Part shown: positions 25,982 through 38,780 of the stretch, one piece after another
How the letters are laid out: each line of letters begins with the position of its first letter
Position numbering within the stretch: the first letter of the stretch is position 1
DNA from: Melanocharis versteri
Lineage: Eukaryota; Chordata; Aves; Passeriformes; Melanocharitidae
Length of the DNA: 64,000 bases
Reading direction: 5' to 3'
Assembly (NCBI GenBank): GCA_013397845.1
Contig: VZTG01006291.1
Coordinates: 626,809-690,808 of the forward strand
Notes under the pieces: model-generated
What the model saw: only the letters and a program-made list of their open reading frames with translations
What the model was told of the DNA's origin: nothing
Database searches by the model: none
Program-made: the position numbers and the translations under genes

Positions 25982-28900
25982 TAAAATAAAATATATATAA
26001 AATTAATATAACAGAGTTTGTTTTCCAGTGAGAATAAATCAGACAGAAAAATGTCTCTGCCATGCACAGATTATACAACATTTTAGTCTTGAATTTTCTC
26101 TTGCTTTGAGTCTTAAGTGGTGACCTCCAGACTGTCTGATGAGCAATGAAAAGAGCACAGAATAGTCATTGTAGCGTATAATCTGTTTTTTCCTTTGAAT
26201 TTTATGTATTGGAAACAGGGCTGTGTGTAGAAGGGTGTGGGGTTAATGTGTGTTTTCCAGGATGGCAGTGGGTTAAAGGAGGGAGTGGGAGAGATGAGTG
26301 AGGAAAGTCTGAAGAGGTTCATGGATGGTTTAATGTTATTTTTAAAGCTCAGTTGTGAAGGGGAAGTCTGTTGTTTCTGTAATTTGCCAATTAATTGTTT
26401 TCATTGTTTGTTTGGAGATTTACCAGCAGTAGGTGGGAAATGCCAAATTATGAAAACATACCCTCTAGAAATAATGTTGTTTCTAGTAGGGCTCTGGCCA
26501 AAGCCTTCTACCCAGCTCCTGCTGCACACCCTGACTGAGTGCTCTGGAACTGGGAAATCTTGTAGAAACTTGCATTGTGCAGAGAAGTGTTTCAAAGTCC
26601 AGCTGGTTCTAAGATCGAAGCACAGGCTGCTATTTAAACCAGTAAAAGAATATTCTTACTGAATGTCCTCCTGTTCACTGCATTACTCTTAAATATCTTA
26701 GAAATAGATCCAAAGCTCCAGAAAATTCCTCTGTAAAGTTCCTTCGGGTTTTTTGAAGACTTTGTCAGAGGATCTTTACTGTCTATTTTTGAAATTTGGT
26801 GTCTATTACCACTGGTATTTTTTATTTAATTTTATTATTAGTTTTTCTTTTTGACAAGGTAGCAGTTCTGCGCCTGGGGCTCTCTAGGTGTTTTCATAGC
26901 TTGCTTTCTCCAGCATAACTCAGCAGATACCAGCAACTTTTGATACAGCTAGTCCTTTCTTTAAAATTATTAGGTTTGTGTGTATTAGATTGTATTTTGC
27001 CAAACAAACCTTCCAGGATTCTGTGCATATTGAAGTGATGCTAAATATTGATAATTTAGGAGGAGCTGTCATTCTGCTGTATTGCTATATTGCAGCTTCT
27101 TAAGCAAAAAAAATAATTTCTTAACTGTGGTCACAATATTTAGTCAAGCATTTTTCCTCCTAATTTTAAGAAGCAATATCTTTCATGTACCCTCTCTCCT
27201 TCTCTCTCTCAGACTCTCACTTTCTTTCTAAAATAGTATTTAATTTCTAGAACCTTCCATTTGCAATTACTAGGAATCTCCTAGAGAAAGAAATGGCCAA
27301 GATTACCAGAGCAGTAGGCAGCACTTTCCCAAGATTATTTATTTTTTCCGAATTTGCTCTGACTATTGTAGCAGTTTCTTAAGTCATCTGACCAAAACTT
27401 CCCAGTCCTTTGAGAGGAAGAGGCAAGATACCAGGACAAAAACTGATCTGTCCTTGAAGATGCCTTTTTGGAAGCCTTTAAAACATGGAGCATTACTTTT
27501 ACTCGTCAGGCTTTCAATTTATCAATTGAAAACTTCCAAATTGACTTCTGAGTGTTTCAAAACCATTCTCCAAACACTTACCAAAATTTCCAAGCATCTT
27601 CCAGCCTGCCCCATGGAAGGGCTGGTGTTTCATCATCACTGCTCTCCAGGAGAGGATTTCTGCCGCTCAGTCCTTGTTTGTGTCACTGCTAATTACCAGC
27701 AGCCCTCACACCCACTCAAGGCTGACTGGTGTGCTGAGGATGCTTCTTACAGCAGTGAGCTGATGGGAGCACCTCTTTAATGGGAGGTTATTTCCTTTGG
27801 TGCCATTATGTTTCATTAGAAGACTTCAGATAATCTGAAATGCAGAAATATGCTCCATTAGGTAAATGGTGAGTTTGTGACCTTTGTGTCTCTTGGCTCT
27901 CCAGTGTTATTTATTCCAGCCACGTTAATATGCTTGCAGGGCATAAATGCAATGTTCTGAATTGCATTTGAAAATTTTCATGTTAATAAATTCGGCTTGC
28001 ATGTGAGGACAAACTTATTCCCAGGTTTAGATGACTAGTGTTATTGTTACGAGTCTTGCCCATAGCAAAATTGTTGTTAATCTTTACAACTTCCAAAATG
28101 TTTGGATTCATAAGTGTGAGTTTATGGACTGTCTCTTGATATTTATCTATTCATTTTTAAGGAAGTGCTTCCATTTTTTTTACCATCTGTCCTTAAAACA
28201 TAACCATACAATGTGAGTTTCAGGCAGCTTGAACACATCCCTATTTTAAGTTAAATAATAAACATGACAGTCTATTTGCTTGTGTTAGTATGGATCTGGT
28301 AAGTCAGCAGCCTTTAGCAGCAGCAGGGGGACAGATGGCCCTCCAGGGATGTCTTGTGTTGTGTGAGGTTCTCCAGCTCATGGTTTGAGGCTCATCCTGG
28401 GCCTTGGCTGCTGAAGACTCTGCCTTGTTCTACGACTCAGCGACTGGGTGCTGTTCTTGGATCTGATTCAGCTGGGGTGGAACCCCCGGAGAATAAATAT
28501 TGCTTGGGAGAGCAGAGAGCTCTCAGAGACCTATGAGATGTGACAGCATTCTGCTTAGCTGATAAATTGCAGTGTAGCAGGAAGGATGCTACAATGAGTA
28601 TTGATTTCTTTTGTGCATAGAACTCATTTTGCTCCAGCTTGTGAATTGCCTTCATGAGCTGCCAATCCATTAAGGATCACTTTGTGTGTCTCTTCCTTTA
28701 TTATTGCTTCTTTTACTGCTTTCTGCTTTACTGCCTTTAAAATACATTGTCAAGGCAAAAATAAAATAGGTACAGGAGAAACTCTAATAGGAGCAAAGCA
28801 ATTTGGCTTTTGGTAAATTACTTTATTGCAAAAAATATTTTACTAAGGGACAATCTACAAAGAAAATTTCAAGGAGCTAAGCATATTATATTAAAATTAT

Positions 28901-29149
28901 TTTATAGCAGGGTAACTCACCTAATGATTGTAATTTTGTGTAATGAAATGCACCTTTTATTGTAAGGTTTTATTTTTTTTCTAAGTCTGAAGACCCAAAA
29001 TACCAGTTTTATGTGGACATAATTTAGTCTTGTCCATTCTGCATGGCCAGTTGGTGCCTCATATTCTGAATATGTGCCAGAAATACCTTCACAGATGCAA
29101 TGCTTGTTTTTTTTCATGGCCTGGAAGGTAGTTGCTTTTTATTCAGAAT

Positions 29150-29254
29150 AAACAGGGAAGCAGTATGTTCCTTCACATTAATTTTTTGCTATTTCAAGGA
29201 GTAAACAGGGAAGCAGTATGTTCCTCTACAAAAATTTTTTTGCTATTTCAAGAA
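29150..29254. repeat. 52-bp tandem duplication, two copies
   Basis: TAAACAGGGAAGCAGTATG starts at 29150 and again at 29202. Both copies continue with TTCCT, an A/T-rich middle, and TTTTTTGCTATTTCAAG. The copies differ at a few positions, so the duplication is not very recent. Confidence 0.9.
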
Positions 29255-30860
29255 AGTAGGCAAGTTTTGTGACACGAATGCATTAATAGTAAAACCATAT
29301 TTTTTTGCTCCAAAATGTGGTATTTTCCTTGGTCATGTAATCACATTGATTAGGTTTTGTCATTACAGGAAGGGTTGGAATTAAGACTGTCTAGATAAGG
29401 CTATCAAATGTAAGACTAGCAAATTAAGAGGACTAGTGTATTGTGCTCCATTATGGAAGAAAGTGTATTATGTTTGTCATCAAGATAATTTTTTAACTTA
29501 CAATAACTTCCCACATGCATTTGTTTTGTATTCTTTTTAGACTGTTTTGTTTGGTATTAGGTAAGTCCTGTCCTCCCCTAGGTCTCCTTCTGTTACCAGT
29601 GTCTCAATCTCAGTGATGGATATTGCCTCTCTGCGGAGTGATTTGTGATCTACTAGTGGAGAGCTCCACGGAGAAGCTGGACTCTGTATTTTTAGGAAAC
29701 AGATGTTGCTCTTCAAAGCTGCTTCAAAAAAATAGAACTAACGTGTCCAGTGGCTGTTAAAATTTACTTTAATGTAGTTAGTCACACAAACAGGGTGGCA
29801 TTCACACTGCAGGATTTTTCTGTTTTTCCATTTTTGTCCCCTGGCTTGGACATTTGTGTGAAGGTCTGATTCATTTGCCTCCTGCAGCTTCTGGCAGGTC
29901 CCGAGTTCTCCTGCCAGGAACCTCGGCCTCACTTCCTGCCAGGAGTTCTCTGGTAGGCAGTGACCTCATTAATCGCATCTCCTGGCTCTCAGTGCAGCAC
30001 TGCTCAGTGATTTCTACCCAAGATTGACTCGGAGTACATTAGGCTAAGTTGTTTTGTGCAAGTGCTTGACCAGACTCCGATACTTCTTCTTTTCCTCCCA
30101 TCTCTTCTCCCTTACACTTAGGATTTTAGCATTGACTGATCTATATCTTCCCTGTGCCTCTGGTTAGTGACCTGAGGACTAATGTTCTAGTCACTATCTA
30201 TTTTAAAAGAATAATAGTAATTGAAGCCAATAAACACCATTTGGAAACCTATCTGTTTCTTGGTTTGCTTGGATACAAGTACAGAGGTAAAATGCATGTC
30301 TGCTTTCCTTAAAACACATGGTGGCATGGGGTGCACTACAGGCTTTCAGCCCCATCTCAGGAATGGAGAAAGGTTTAATTAGATAAGGATGATCAGTTCC
30401 AAGGTGAGATTTTCTGGAATAGACTTAAATCTGCCTTTCCAGTATGTCATACAGATGAATTTGGGATTATTAGTAGACGTACAAGTGAATAAAATTGGTA
30501 ACCCCTCCTCTCACTGCACATGCCAGATCAGGAAAGTTTTAGTTTGGTAAAGTAGTTCTAGTGCAAATAATTTCCCAACTTCTTTTCCAAGTTCTATTTT
30601 GTAGTAAACCACTGTAACTACTGGACCGTGGAAGTAGCTTTAACTACACCTGCATGGATCCTTTGAAAACATAATATATTTTTTTTAAATACATAGAAGA
30701 GGGCTTGGATGCTGTTTATAAACTCAGCAGCATATTTTTTGTTCTATATTTACATTGACCTGACTTTACTGTCTGGATTTCAGTTGGTTTTGTTTTTACT
30801 TAATAACATACTTTTGTTCCCTCTTTTTTTTCAGATTTTACTAATGGGAAGAGTTTTTGC

Positions 30861-30963
30861 TTTGGGATTTTTTAGTTTTTGGTGGTTTGGCTTTTTGGTT
30901 TTTGTTTTTTGGGTTTTTTGTGGTTTGTTTTGTTTGTTTGTTTGGTTGATTGGTTGGTTTTTT
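30861..30963 (+). repeat. G/T-rich low-complexity tract
   Basis: About 100 bases of almost pure T and G in short units (GGTTTT, GTTT and GATTGGTT). It explains the odd Phe/Trp/Gly/Val-rich 176-codon open frame at 30709-31239, which I do not regard as a gene. Confidence 0.8.
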
Positions 30964-31760
30964 GCAGGGGGATTTGACTTTTATTGGTGTGTACTACTAC
31001 AGCATTCACTTTTTTTTATTTGTTTAGGGTCAAATCCTTGGCCATGTACATGGAGCATCAAGAGACACAGAAATAAGAGGTTTGTGCCATTTCTGCATCC
31101 CATTGAGTGTCAGGTGGGCTGGAGGCACCTGCTCCATGCTCAGGTCCTGTGTCAGCAGACACCTCATAAATCTGTTCTCCTCCCCTCTGGTGGTCACTCA
31201 GGCAGTCAGACGGGGAACTGGGATTGGAGTGGGCTGTAATTTGCTTGCAGTCCTCTCGAGACTCCTGTGGAGGATGGTTATGGAGCTGCTTCTCTTTCCC
31301 TGTCTGCATCTTCCCTCAGCCTGAACTCTCTGGTGTTTTCCCCTGACGTGTTGGATGTTGTGGGCCAAACCATGGTCACTTTTGTAGCATCATCACTATG
31401 AGCTCAGGGCTGTTGAAGTCAGTTTTCACTTCTGTTCTCCTGCTGGTGTGTGTTAAATGTGATAGTTTGTGCTGTGTAAGTGTGTGTTATGTCTTTCGTA
31501 ACACCTCAGCAATGACTCCTTTGGTATGGCTTTGGGGTACTGGATAATCTCAATATACCTATTGTGAGCCAAATGAAATTAAATCCCTGGTTTTGTGCTA
31601 CAGTCATGAAACTGCCATGGGTGGATTGGAAGACTGTTTTTTTGGTTTAAAATACGGGATAGCTTGAATTTAATACATGCAGTGCACAACTGTTTTAAAT
31701 AAAAATTAAGAACTGTAAGCTCAATAAATGAGTACAAAAACTCTACAGTAAGCATAATGT

Positions 31761-31781
31761 CCCCCCCCCCCCAAAAAAAAA
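31761..31781. repeat. C12 run followed by A9
   Basis: Twelve C residues are directly followed by nine A residues. Such a junction is prone to polymerase slippage and to sequencing-length error. Confidence 0.9.
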
Positions 31782-32521
31782 GACTGTGGTGTGAAATTTA
31801 TGTTGCAAGATGCACAGGAAAATGTAGCAGTCCAGCTTAGTTTTACCAAAGTATTTGGTAATAACAAAAGCAGTAGTTGTGTATTTCTTCACAATGAAAA
31901 ACAGCTTTCTCAAATAAAAAAGGCAAACTGAACCTTGTGAGGCCTTTCAGTGGGCTCTTACAAGCCATATCCAGAAGTTGATGGAGCAGTGGTGGGCAGA
32001 ATGGAAAAAAAAGTCTTACTTCAATTGAAAAATTCTTTCATCTTTTGTACTTTTCACTTGTCACACAGACAATCTCCCCATGCCTTTTCTGTTTGTACTG
32101 ATGTGCTGGGTACTAATGTTTCTTTTTTTGTTTGTGCAGAAGTATTTTTAATATTCAAAACATTAGTATGCTATCAGTTTAGTTCAGGAGTGCTTTGGGT
32201 TTTCTCCTAATGCCATCGCTGATTGTTAGATCAGTGCCTCAGTCAAAATCAACATATTTTTGTAAAATACATTATGGTTTGTGATTTAGAGGATTGAACG
32301 TGGTAACTCTTCAGACTAGTAGGTTAATTCTTCTGCATTCACAGTGCATTAGTGGAATAGTTTCTCTGTCAGATAATTAATAAAAAAACTCTTTAGAAGT
32401 GTTTTTTCCACAAAGTCATTCATCTCCCAGTTTCTACTGTTACCAGCCATAAGGTTACAAGGATTATGCAAAGAGAACAAATTACTAATGAAGTATTTGG
32501 TGATATATTTTTTCCTTACAG

Positions 32522-32645
32522 ACATTAAAGCTCCTATAAGTCTGGGATTGGCCACTTCTGTTTTTAATATCCCTTTGCCTAAAGGAAAGTCACTGTTGAA
32601 AGATAAAGAGAAAAATAGCTTTAGTACCATGCTTGGATCAAGCAG
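32522..32645 (+). other. Exon-like open segment after a strong splice acceptor
   Basis: A near-ideal acceptor (TATTTTTTCCTTACAG, ending at 32521) is followed by an open frame reading DIKAPISLGLATSVFNIPLP and then a Lys/Ser-rich stretch that includes KGKSLLKDKEKNS. The best possible donor is AGCAG|GTCTGC at 32645/32646, which is weak. The frame continues open to a stop at about 32724. I do not recognise the protein. It may be a real internal exon, a dead exon, or chance. Confidence 0.2.
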
Positions 32646-34082
32646 GTCTGCTTTTGATTCATATTTATTGGAAATCTTTCTGAGTGTTAGCTTGTCCTTA
32701 CAATTCCTAACAGGCTCTTTTTAAGCTGGGGTAGACTTTGATGACTGAGCGTGCCAGTGAGTTGGACATGCAAAACCACCATGTGTGGTATTTTGGGACA
32801 CTTGTGAAAAGGTTTAGGAAAAAGATCACCACAGCAGTTTGTTCTGTACGAAACTAAACCCAACACAAAGCGGTGACTTTCCCCAGGCTGAGCTTTATAC
32901 ACACAGCAGATAAGAAACAATGTGGGCTTGAACTCCATACAATTCCCATCGCAAATCAAAAGCAGGAGGTCTAAAGGAATCAGAGAAATCATATAAAATA
33001 ACCTTTTCAAGGGGAAAAGTACTAATTTCCCTGTAATTTTAATGAAAAGAACATAGCAGATGTTTGCAAGGTGAGGCAGGTAATGTGTGTCATTGTGTGA
33101 ACCTGGTGCTTGGCCAAGGCACGAGGATGCCCAGCGCCAGAGGAAGGCAAGTACCTGAAGTTGTGTACACTGGGTCCAGCCAGGACAATCTCCTCGGTCC
33201 CTGTGCTTGGAGTGTGCCCTGTGATGCAGCCTGGCAGCAGATGGTTGGGACAGGATGTTCTCTGGCACCATACAGCTGTGGCCTGACTATTTTAGGGGAT
33301 ATTGACGCATTTCAGTAAAATTCCTTTAAATTCCCCTTGCGAAGTTTTGATCTGTTAAATCTACTTTTGTAAGGTTCGCTGTTTGAGATGCATCTAGCTA
33401 GTTTGAATAAATAAAATCATTAGCACAAAACACACCCATTAACTCAATTTGAATTTTATTTAGTTTGCCTTGAACTCAGGTTTCGTTACTGGTAGTAAGC
33501 TGATTGCCTTAATTCAGTTTTATACACCAGTAATTTAAAATACTTTGAAGTAGAAGTTTCCTTTTGCATCATGATACTGAGAAGGTATGTGAGAAATGCA
33601 TAACTAAGGAAGAACTTGAAAGAATATGAAAACAATAAAAAGGGCAGAGGAATTTTAGGGAAAAGTTATTGTTTAAGTAAGTTTCCGTAACACAGATATA
33701 AAATATTTAACTCCTTGAACCATGTTGGTTTGGACTGATTTAGCTGTACGGCAGCTAAGTTAATGGAAATTAATCTCACATTTTTGCAGTAATAGTGAAA
33801 TACTTGCCCTTTGTTCTGAAGTTCTTCCAAGTTTTTTTAGGGCTACATGGATAATTAAATCCCTTGTACTCATATGTCTGTTTAGTCTGTAAGGTGATTG
33901 AAAGTTGGGGATTAAGAAAATATTCAGTGTTACTTGTTCATAATTGCGATAGCCTTATCAACACAAAAAGCACCTATAATACATGTAATGCTGATTCCAT
34001 GGTAAGATGCTACTGAACTTCTCAGATCTTTTAAGCTTTATTACTCGGCCTTTGAATTAAAATGTGTAGTTGGTCATTAAGG

Positions 34083-34222
34083 CACGTGGTCAGGTTTTAT
34101 TCTGGTATCCTGCTGATAGCAGTTTTTAAGGTGACAGATCCACGTGGGGACTGTGTTGTGATAGCCCAGAATGAAAGAATATGCAAATATTTGAAGAGAC
34201 CCCTGGGGCTTTTGGCCACGTG
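34083..34222. promoter_or_regulatory. Cluster of three CACGTG E-boxes with an octamer
   Basis: Perfect CACGTG palindromes lie at 34083-34088, 34141-34146 and 34217-34222, and a perfect octamer ATGCAAAT lies at 34181-34188 between the second and third. CACGTG is bound by bHLH factors such as USF, MYC/MAX, CLOCK/BMAL1 and TFEB. The octamer is bound by POU factors. Elsewhere I find only isolated CACGTG sites, for example near 16119, 16714, 23626 and 60423. A second octamer, ATTTGCAT, lies at 34635-34642. An enhancer function is inferred, not shown. Confidence 0.35.
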
Positions 34223-34420
34223 AGGCTGTTTTGTGCTTCAGTGAGGATGTTGGCTTTGATTTCTGTGGCTTAGTGATTTAACCTGGATGCAGGAGATCTG
34301 AATGCACCTCATGAATTTATCCTTGACCTTGAACAGGGAAGTAAAAAAAATTTAGATATAAACACAATTAGTAACTATCAAACCCCCACATTACTTGCAG
34401 CTTCAGTTATCTGCTGTGCA

Positions 34421-34456
34421 AAAAACAAACAAACAAAACCAAAACAAACAAAAAAG
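34421..34456 (-). repeat. C/A-rich tract (AAAC repeats)
   Basis: AAACAAACAAACAAAACC and AAAACAAACAAAAAA form a short AAAC microsatellite-like tract. It is the reverse complement of the G/T-rich tracts elsewhere in the window. Confidence 0.75.
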
Positions 34457-35971
34457 GAAACATTTTTATGTATTTATTTTACATATTTTTGTTTTGATAT
34501 ATGCATCCTTGGGAAAGTAAACTGTCTGTGGCACATTGTTTAGTGGAACAGGACCACAATTTTTATCTGTTGACTTAAGGAGCTCCTCCCATCCTGTCTG
34601 CTGAATATACTAAATATAACAGTGCAGCAATAACATTTGCATAGTTGAGTTATGCATATTAAAGAAATATTAGATATACTGTAAAATAATTGAAAAAGAA
34701 ACTAAAAGTTATGTAGCTATTTTTGGTCAACCAGAAGACAGCCTTAATCTGAAGTATGACTTCTGTTAGTTTTCACATTCTGAATATCTATCACAAAAAA
34801 ATCTTTGTGATTGCACATAAATATATATTGATAAACATCAAGCCTTTTTTTCCCTCTCTAATAATTTTTATTTCAAAGCGTTGAAAAATGATTTACAAAT
34901 TAAGAATAAATGGGCTAAATTTATCTTAAAAAACAGGACTAAGCATCTGAAAATGTTCCTTTTTGAGTGGAAATGAGCTGTGATATAGACAGCTGTCATT
35001 GCTTATGCTATAAATTTATTTTCCTAGTGTTGTGGCACTAAATTTACTGTGGAGAATATACTGTCATGGAGGAGTCTCTTCTGGGCAGCCTGAGTAGAGG
35101 CTTCCATTTCTGCAACCTTTTCCATATTCCTTCCACCTCCTGGCCCCCCTTTTTATGGTGGCCAGGTTGCTCACTCCAGGCAAGAGGTGCCATTCATCGT
35201 ACTCTGCAAATTCTTTATCCCTGTGTGCCACTCACCTGCTCTTCTCCCTCAGGCTCTCCCTCACTGCAGAGCTACTGGGCAGCAGGGCTTCCTTCCCTTG
35301 CCCATCCTGCTGTTCCAAAGTGTCCCCTCACCTTTCCCATGGAGGTGGGACCAAGGGGTGGGTTGGCCCTGGGTGTCCAGGGAGCCACTGTAAAAACAGA
35401 TCTCCCGGGGATAAGGTTCACAAGTCATGGTGAATCTGTTGGGTTTCTGTGAAGTTGTAGAGCTGATGAAAATTCATATATCATACTGGACAAATGTACG
35501 TATGTCAGTATCACTTTTTTGTCATGGACCTTGGAGAAGTTTGAAATGTTACTTTTTCCCCTTTTTAGGAATGATTTTTTTAAAACATAGGTTTGATGAG
35601 CCTGTTGGGGTGGGAATTATGTGTTTTGATGTTTTCAAAATATTAATGTGTTGCAAAACAGCTGCTACAATTCTTCATAGTGAGCTATTCTTTCTTCCCA
35701 AGGTGTATTTCCTTTAGTACTAGATAACCCACTTCCAATTGGACAAACTCATTTTCCGCTCATATATCCAGACCTGTAGCTCCTTTGCATGTAATCTATT
35801 GGATGTATCTCATGTATAACTCAGAGAGATGTGGGAGTTGTCTGATGGCATCGATGTTTCTCCAGAGAGAGACAAAGGAGGACAGGGCTAGACAGTCTTG
35901 GGAGATAGAAAGGTGCTTTGCAATGTTTTGTTAAATTATTTTAAAATCAAATGCTTTAGTTCTTTTTGTAG

Positions 35972-36319
35972 GCATTTCAGATCAATGGCAAGGAGATAAA
36001 ATATTATGGTTTAGGTTATCTGACAGATCTTAAGAGTGTTCATTATCTGCCAGAAGAATCAACTGATCAAGAAGTCATCAATAGCTTTGCTATACCTCCT
36101 AAGGGAGAATCTGGATTTGAATCAATTATCCCATAGGTACATTGCCTTGAGAGTTTTAGTTTGTATTTAGCCAAATCTTCTAATCTTTCTTCTCAGGCTG
36201 TAGCTTTCAGTGAAGTGATTGTATTGGTAGAAGAATACAAAATTTACTTACCACAGGTGGTTGTAGACCCTTGTTCAAGCAGCCCATTTACTGAACTTAC
36301 TGAAGAACAAAATCCTTGA
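35972..36319 (+). pseudogene. Possible decayed coding segment of unknown origin
   Basis: One reading frame runs from just after an acceptor-like TTCTTTTTGTAG to a TGA at 36317-36319. It is interrupted only by a TAG at 36134-36136, giving about 115 codons. Before the TAG it reads KYYGLGYLTDLKSVHYLPEE and later FAIPPKGESGFESIIP. After it, it reads AVAFSEVIVLVEEYKIYLPQ and ends SSPFTELTEEQNP. A second acceptor-like tract (CTTTCTTCTCAG) precedes the AVAF segment in the same frame. No start codon is evident. I do not recognise the protein. Alternatives are two dead exons, a retrocopy tail or chance. Confidence 0.25.
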
Positions 36320-38705
36320 TAGAATTTTTACAGGGTTTACAGGGTTTACGGCATCCTATTAATAATGAACAGCCTCCCCAACACGTATTTAAGTTCTAAT
36401 GAAACAACCTAAAAAGTATTAGTTAATAAATTATAGAGCTGTGTTTTCACAGTTTTAATCTGTTTGCCTTTGGTTTTAGATAAACACTCCCTGCTGGTTT
36501 GGGGTTGTCCTGTTCTGCTTGAGATAATCATCAAAAAATGGCTAATTCAATACAATGATCAATTCAGTTTCAGATTAGTGTAGCATTCAGCAATAAAAAT
36601 AAATATCCCAAAACTGTACATACCCAAAGTAGTGTTTAATTCTAATACAAATTACACTGGGTGTTTTACAAATTTGCATGGCTTGTTTGCAGTCTTGCGG
36701 TCAAACTGAGATAATGAGATCTAAACACCAGGATTTAGGCTTAGGCACAAATAACGCAGTGTCTCCAAAGGCTTTAGGCTGCCTTACTTTAACATATGCA
36801 GCTCTTAAATTTTGCGACTTCAGTCCCCGATAAACAGGATTTTTAAAGTATGAAAAGAGCTTATCATGAAAGAAAGAACGCTCGGTTTATTGTTCCAGGT
36901 AAAGTCTTTTGGAGGTGATTACTCTCTCATGAAAACATTGTGTTCAGTACTCTTGTGGCACAGGCATCTGTCACTCAAACAGATGTCACCCCATAAACCT
37001 GAAAATAAAACTTTTTTCTGTTCTCTGTGGATCAGTGAAGCCTTCAGGTTGGTATACTTGGTGACATTTGTTTAAGTGACAGATGTTCACGTCTAGTAGC
37101 CCTCAATGGGGAGGTGACCTTGTTGTCTTAGTGGGAGTTCTGTGTCAAGTATTGCAATTATTTGTATGCAGAGAATATGTGCCTTTATGAAGGATGAAAT
37201 TCCTAAGGATGTTTTTAAACTCCAGGCTGCTGTGTGTGTGATGGAGAGGCTTGTTTCCTCCAGCAGGGTTTCAGCGTTTGGTTCTAAACCTGCCCTAAAC
37301 AGAACAAGATTAACTCAATGAACTCTGTAGATGTAAAAAACCACAGAACACCAGAGAATGAGTGGTATAAGAGGCTCAGCTTTTTGCGCTTGTTCCTTTC
37401 TCCTGGATGGTCTAAATGTTATGATCAGTCCAGTGCAAAGGGTTCATTTGCTGAGGAACGTCAATAGCTGCATGTACAGAGACTGCAGGCAGAAGGCTTT
37501 TGGTCTGAAGAAATGAAATCTCCAAATATTTCTGGTCAGTTTTAACTCCTACTGCCCAGTGCTGTCCTTGCCAGGCAGATGTTCAAGCATTGTTTGCACA
37601 GAACATTGTCTAGTGAAGGTGATGGGAGTTTTTTCAGCACGCTGGATTCTGCTTGAACTAGCTTTTGGATGAGTGCATTTACTCAGGGAAAAATAAAAGT
37701 TCAGATAGTTCTGTCTCCATTGCTGTCATCTTTGGTAATCATATCAATTTCTGTGCATACATTCTGAATTTTGTTTTCTATTTGTCATTAAGATATGCTG
37801 AGTCTCCAAAATTTCCTCTTTGGACAGGCAGTCTCTACCTAACCCTTCCTCTTGGGGCATGACTCATCCTCATTCAATTTCCCCAAGTGATTTATTTCTG
37901 CCTCCCCTCAGCCCCTCTATTTTCTAGCTGTTCTTAAACCTGTACCCAAAAAGTTTTTTGACAAGCAGTCCTAGAAAATACCTGCCTATGGTCTCAAAAC
38001 TGCCACCTCAGGCTTCCAACTTGACTTCATACTTGCTAATTTTTTGTAGTGGAAGAAACTAAACATTCATTTCCTTCTCTATGTCATTTCATAATATGCA
38101 AATCCTAAAGAAGACGCCCACATATATTCGGGATTACTGAGATGGGTTTTTAAATGAAAATTCAGAGACAGTGCCTTGAACACCTTGATCTTTATATATG
38201 AACTTTTGCAGCTGTTATTCCCAAGAGTCTCTGTGAAGTAGTACAAAAGTCTAAACCTTCTGGTTTACATTTGGTTTGTTGGTTTTTATTTTAGAAGAGA
38301 GTTCTTAGTTTCATCATGAGTTTTGCAGATGAATTGGAAGTGCAGTACTGGGGTCATTATACCGCTGCCATGTTCCTTGTGTACAGCATGGATCTTTGGC
38401 TCTTCCTTCCAGGGATTACATTGCATTAAGGAGAATCCTGGGTTTGGTGATAGGCTGGGTGAATGACTGCAGCAAGAATTCAGTGACTGTGGGATCGGTG
38501 CCTAAGCATAAAAGCAAACAGAAATTTTAATTAAAAAAGAAGGTCAACAAACATTTCTGTAGGAATATGCTTGTATTTACTACATGAATATGCACAAAAA
38601 TGTGGTAGTCATGACTGCCATAAGAAGATTACACTTCCAAGAGGTAAAAAATGAAAATCAATGTTTAAGCATCTGTGTTTGGGTCCTCAAATAAGCAGTG
38701 GCGCT

Positions 38706-38780
38706 TTTTTTGTTTGTTTGGTTGGTGTTTTGCATATTTATTTGTGGGGCTTTTTTTCTGTGCTTTTTGTTTTTATGCTG
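38706..38780 (+). repeat. G/T-rich low-complexity tract
   Basis: Runs of T with interspersed G (TTTTTTTGTTTGTTTGGTTGG, and later GGGGCTTTTTTTCTG). Confidence 0.65.

Noticed and set aside
26237..26662. 141-codon + strand frame
   Set aside because: No recognisable domain and no exon-like signals at its ends.
30709..31239. 176-codon open frame rich in Phe, Trp and Gly
   Set aside because: It is produced by a G/T-rich low-complexity tract, which lacks T-A-containing stop codons. It shows no protein-like motif.
32687..33271. 194-codon frame on the - strand
   Set aside because: No motif, no splice-site context and composition like background. Probably a chance frame.
36329..36350. Telomere-like TTTACAGGG repeats
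   Set aside because: There are only two units, and they do not match the vertebrate TTAGGG telomere repeat. It is a tiny local duplication.
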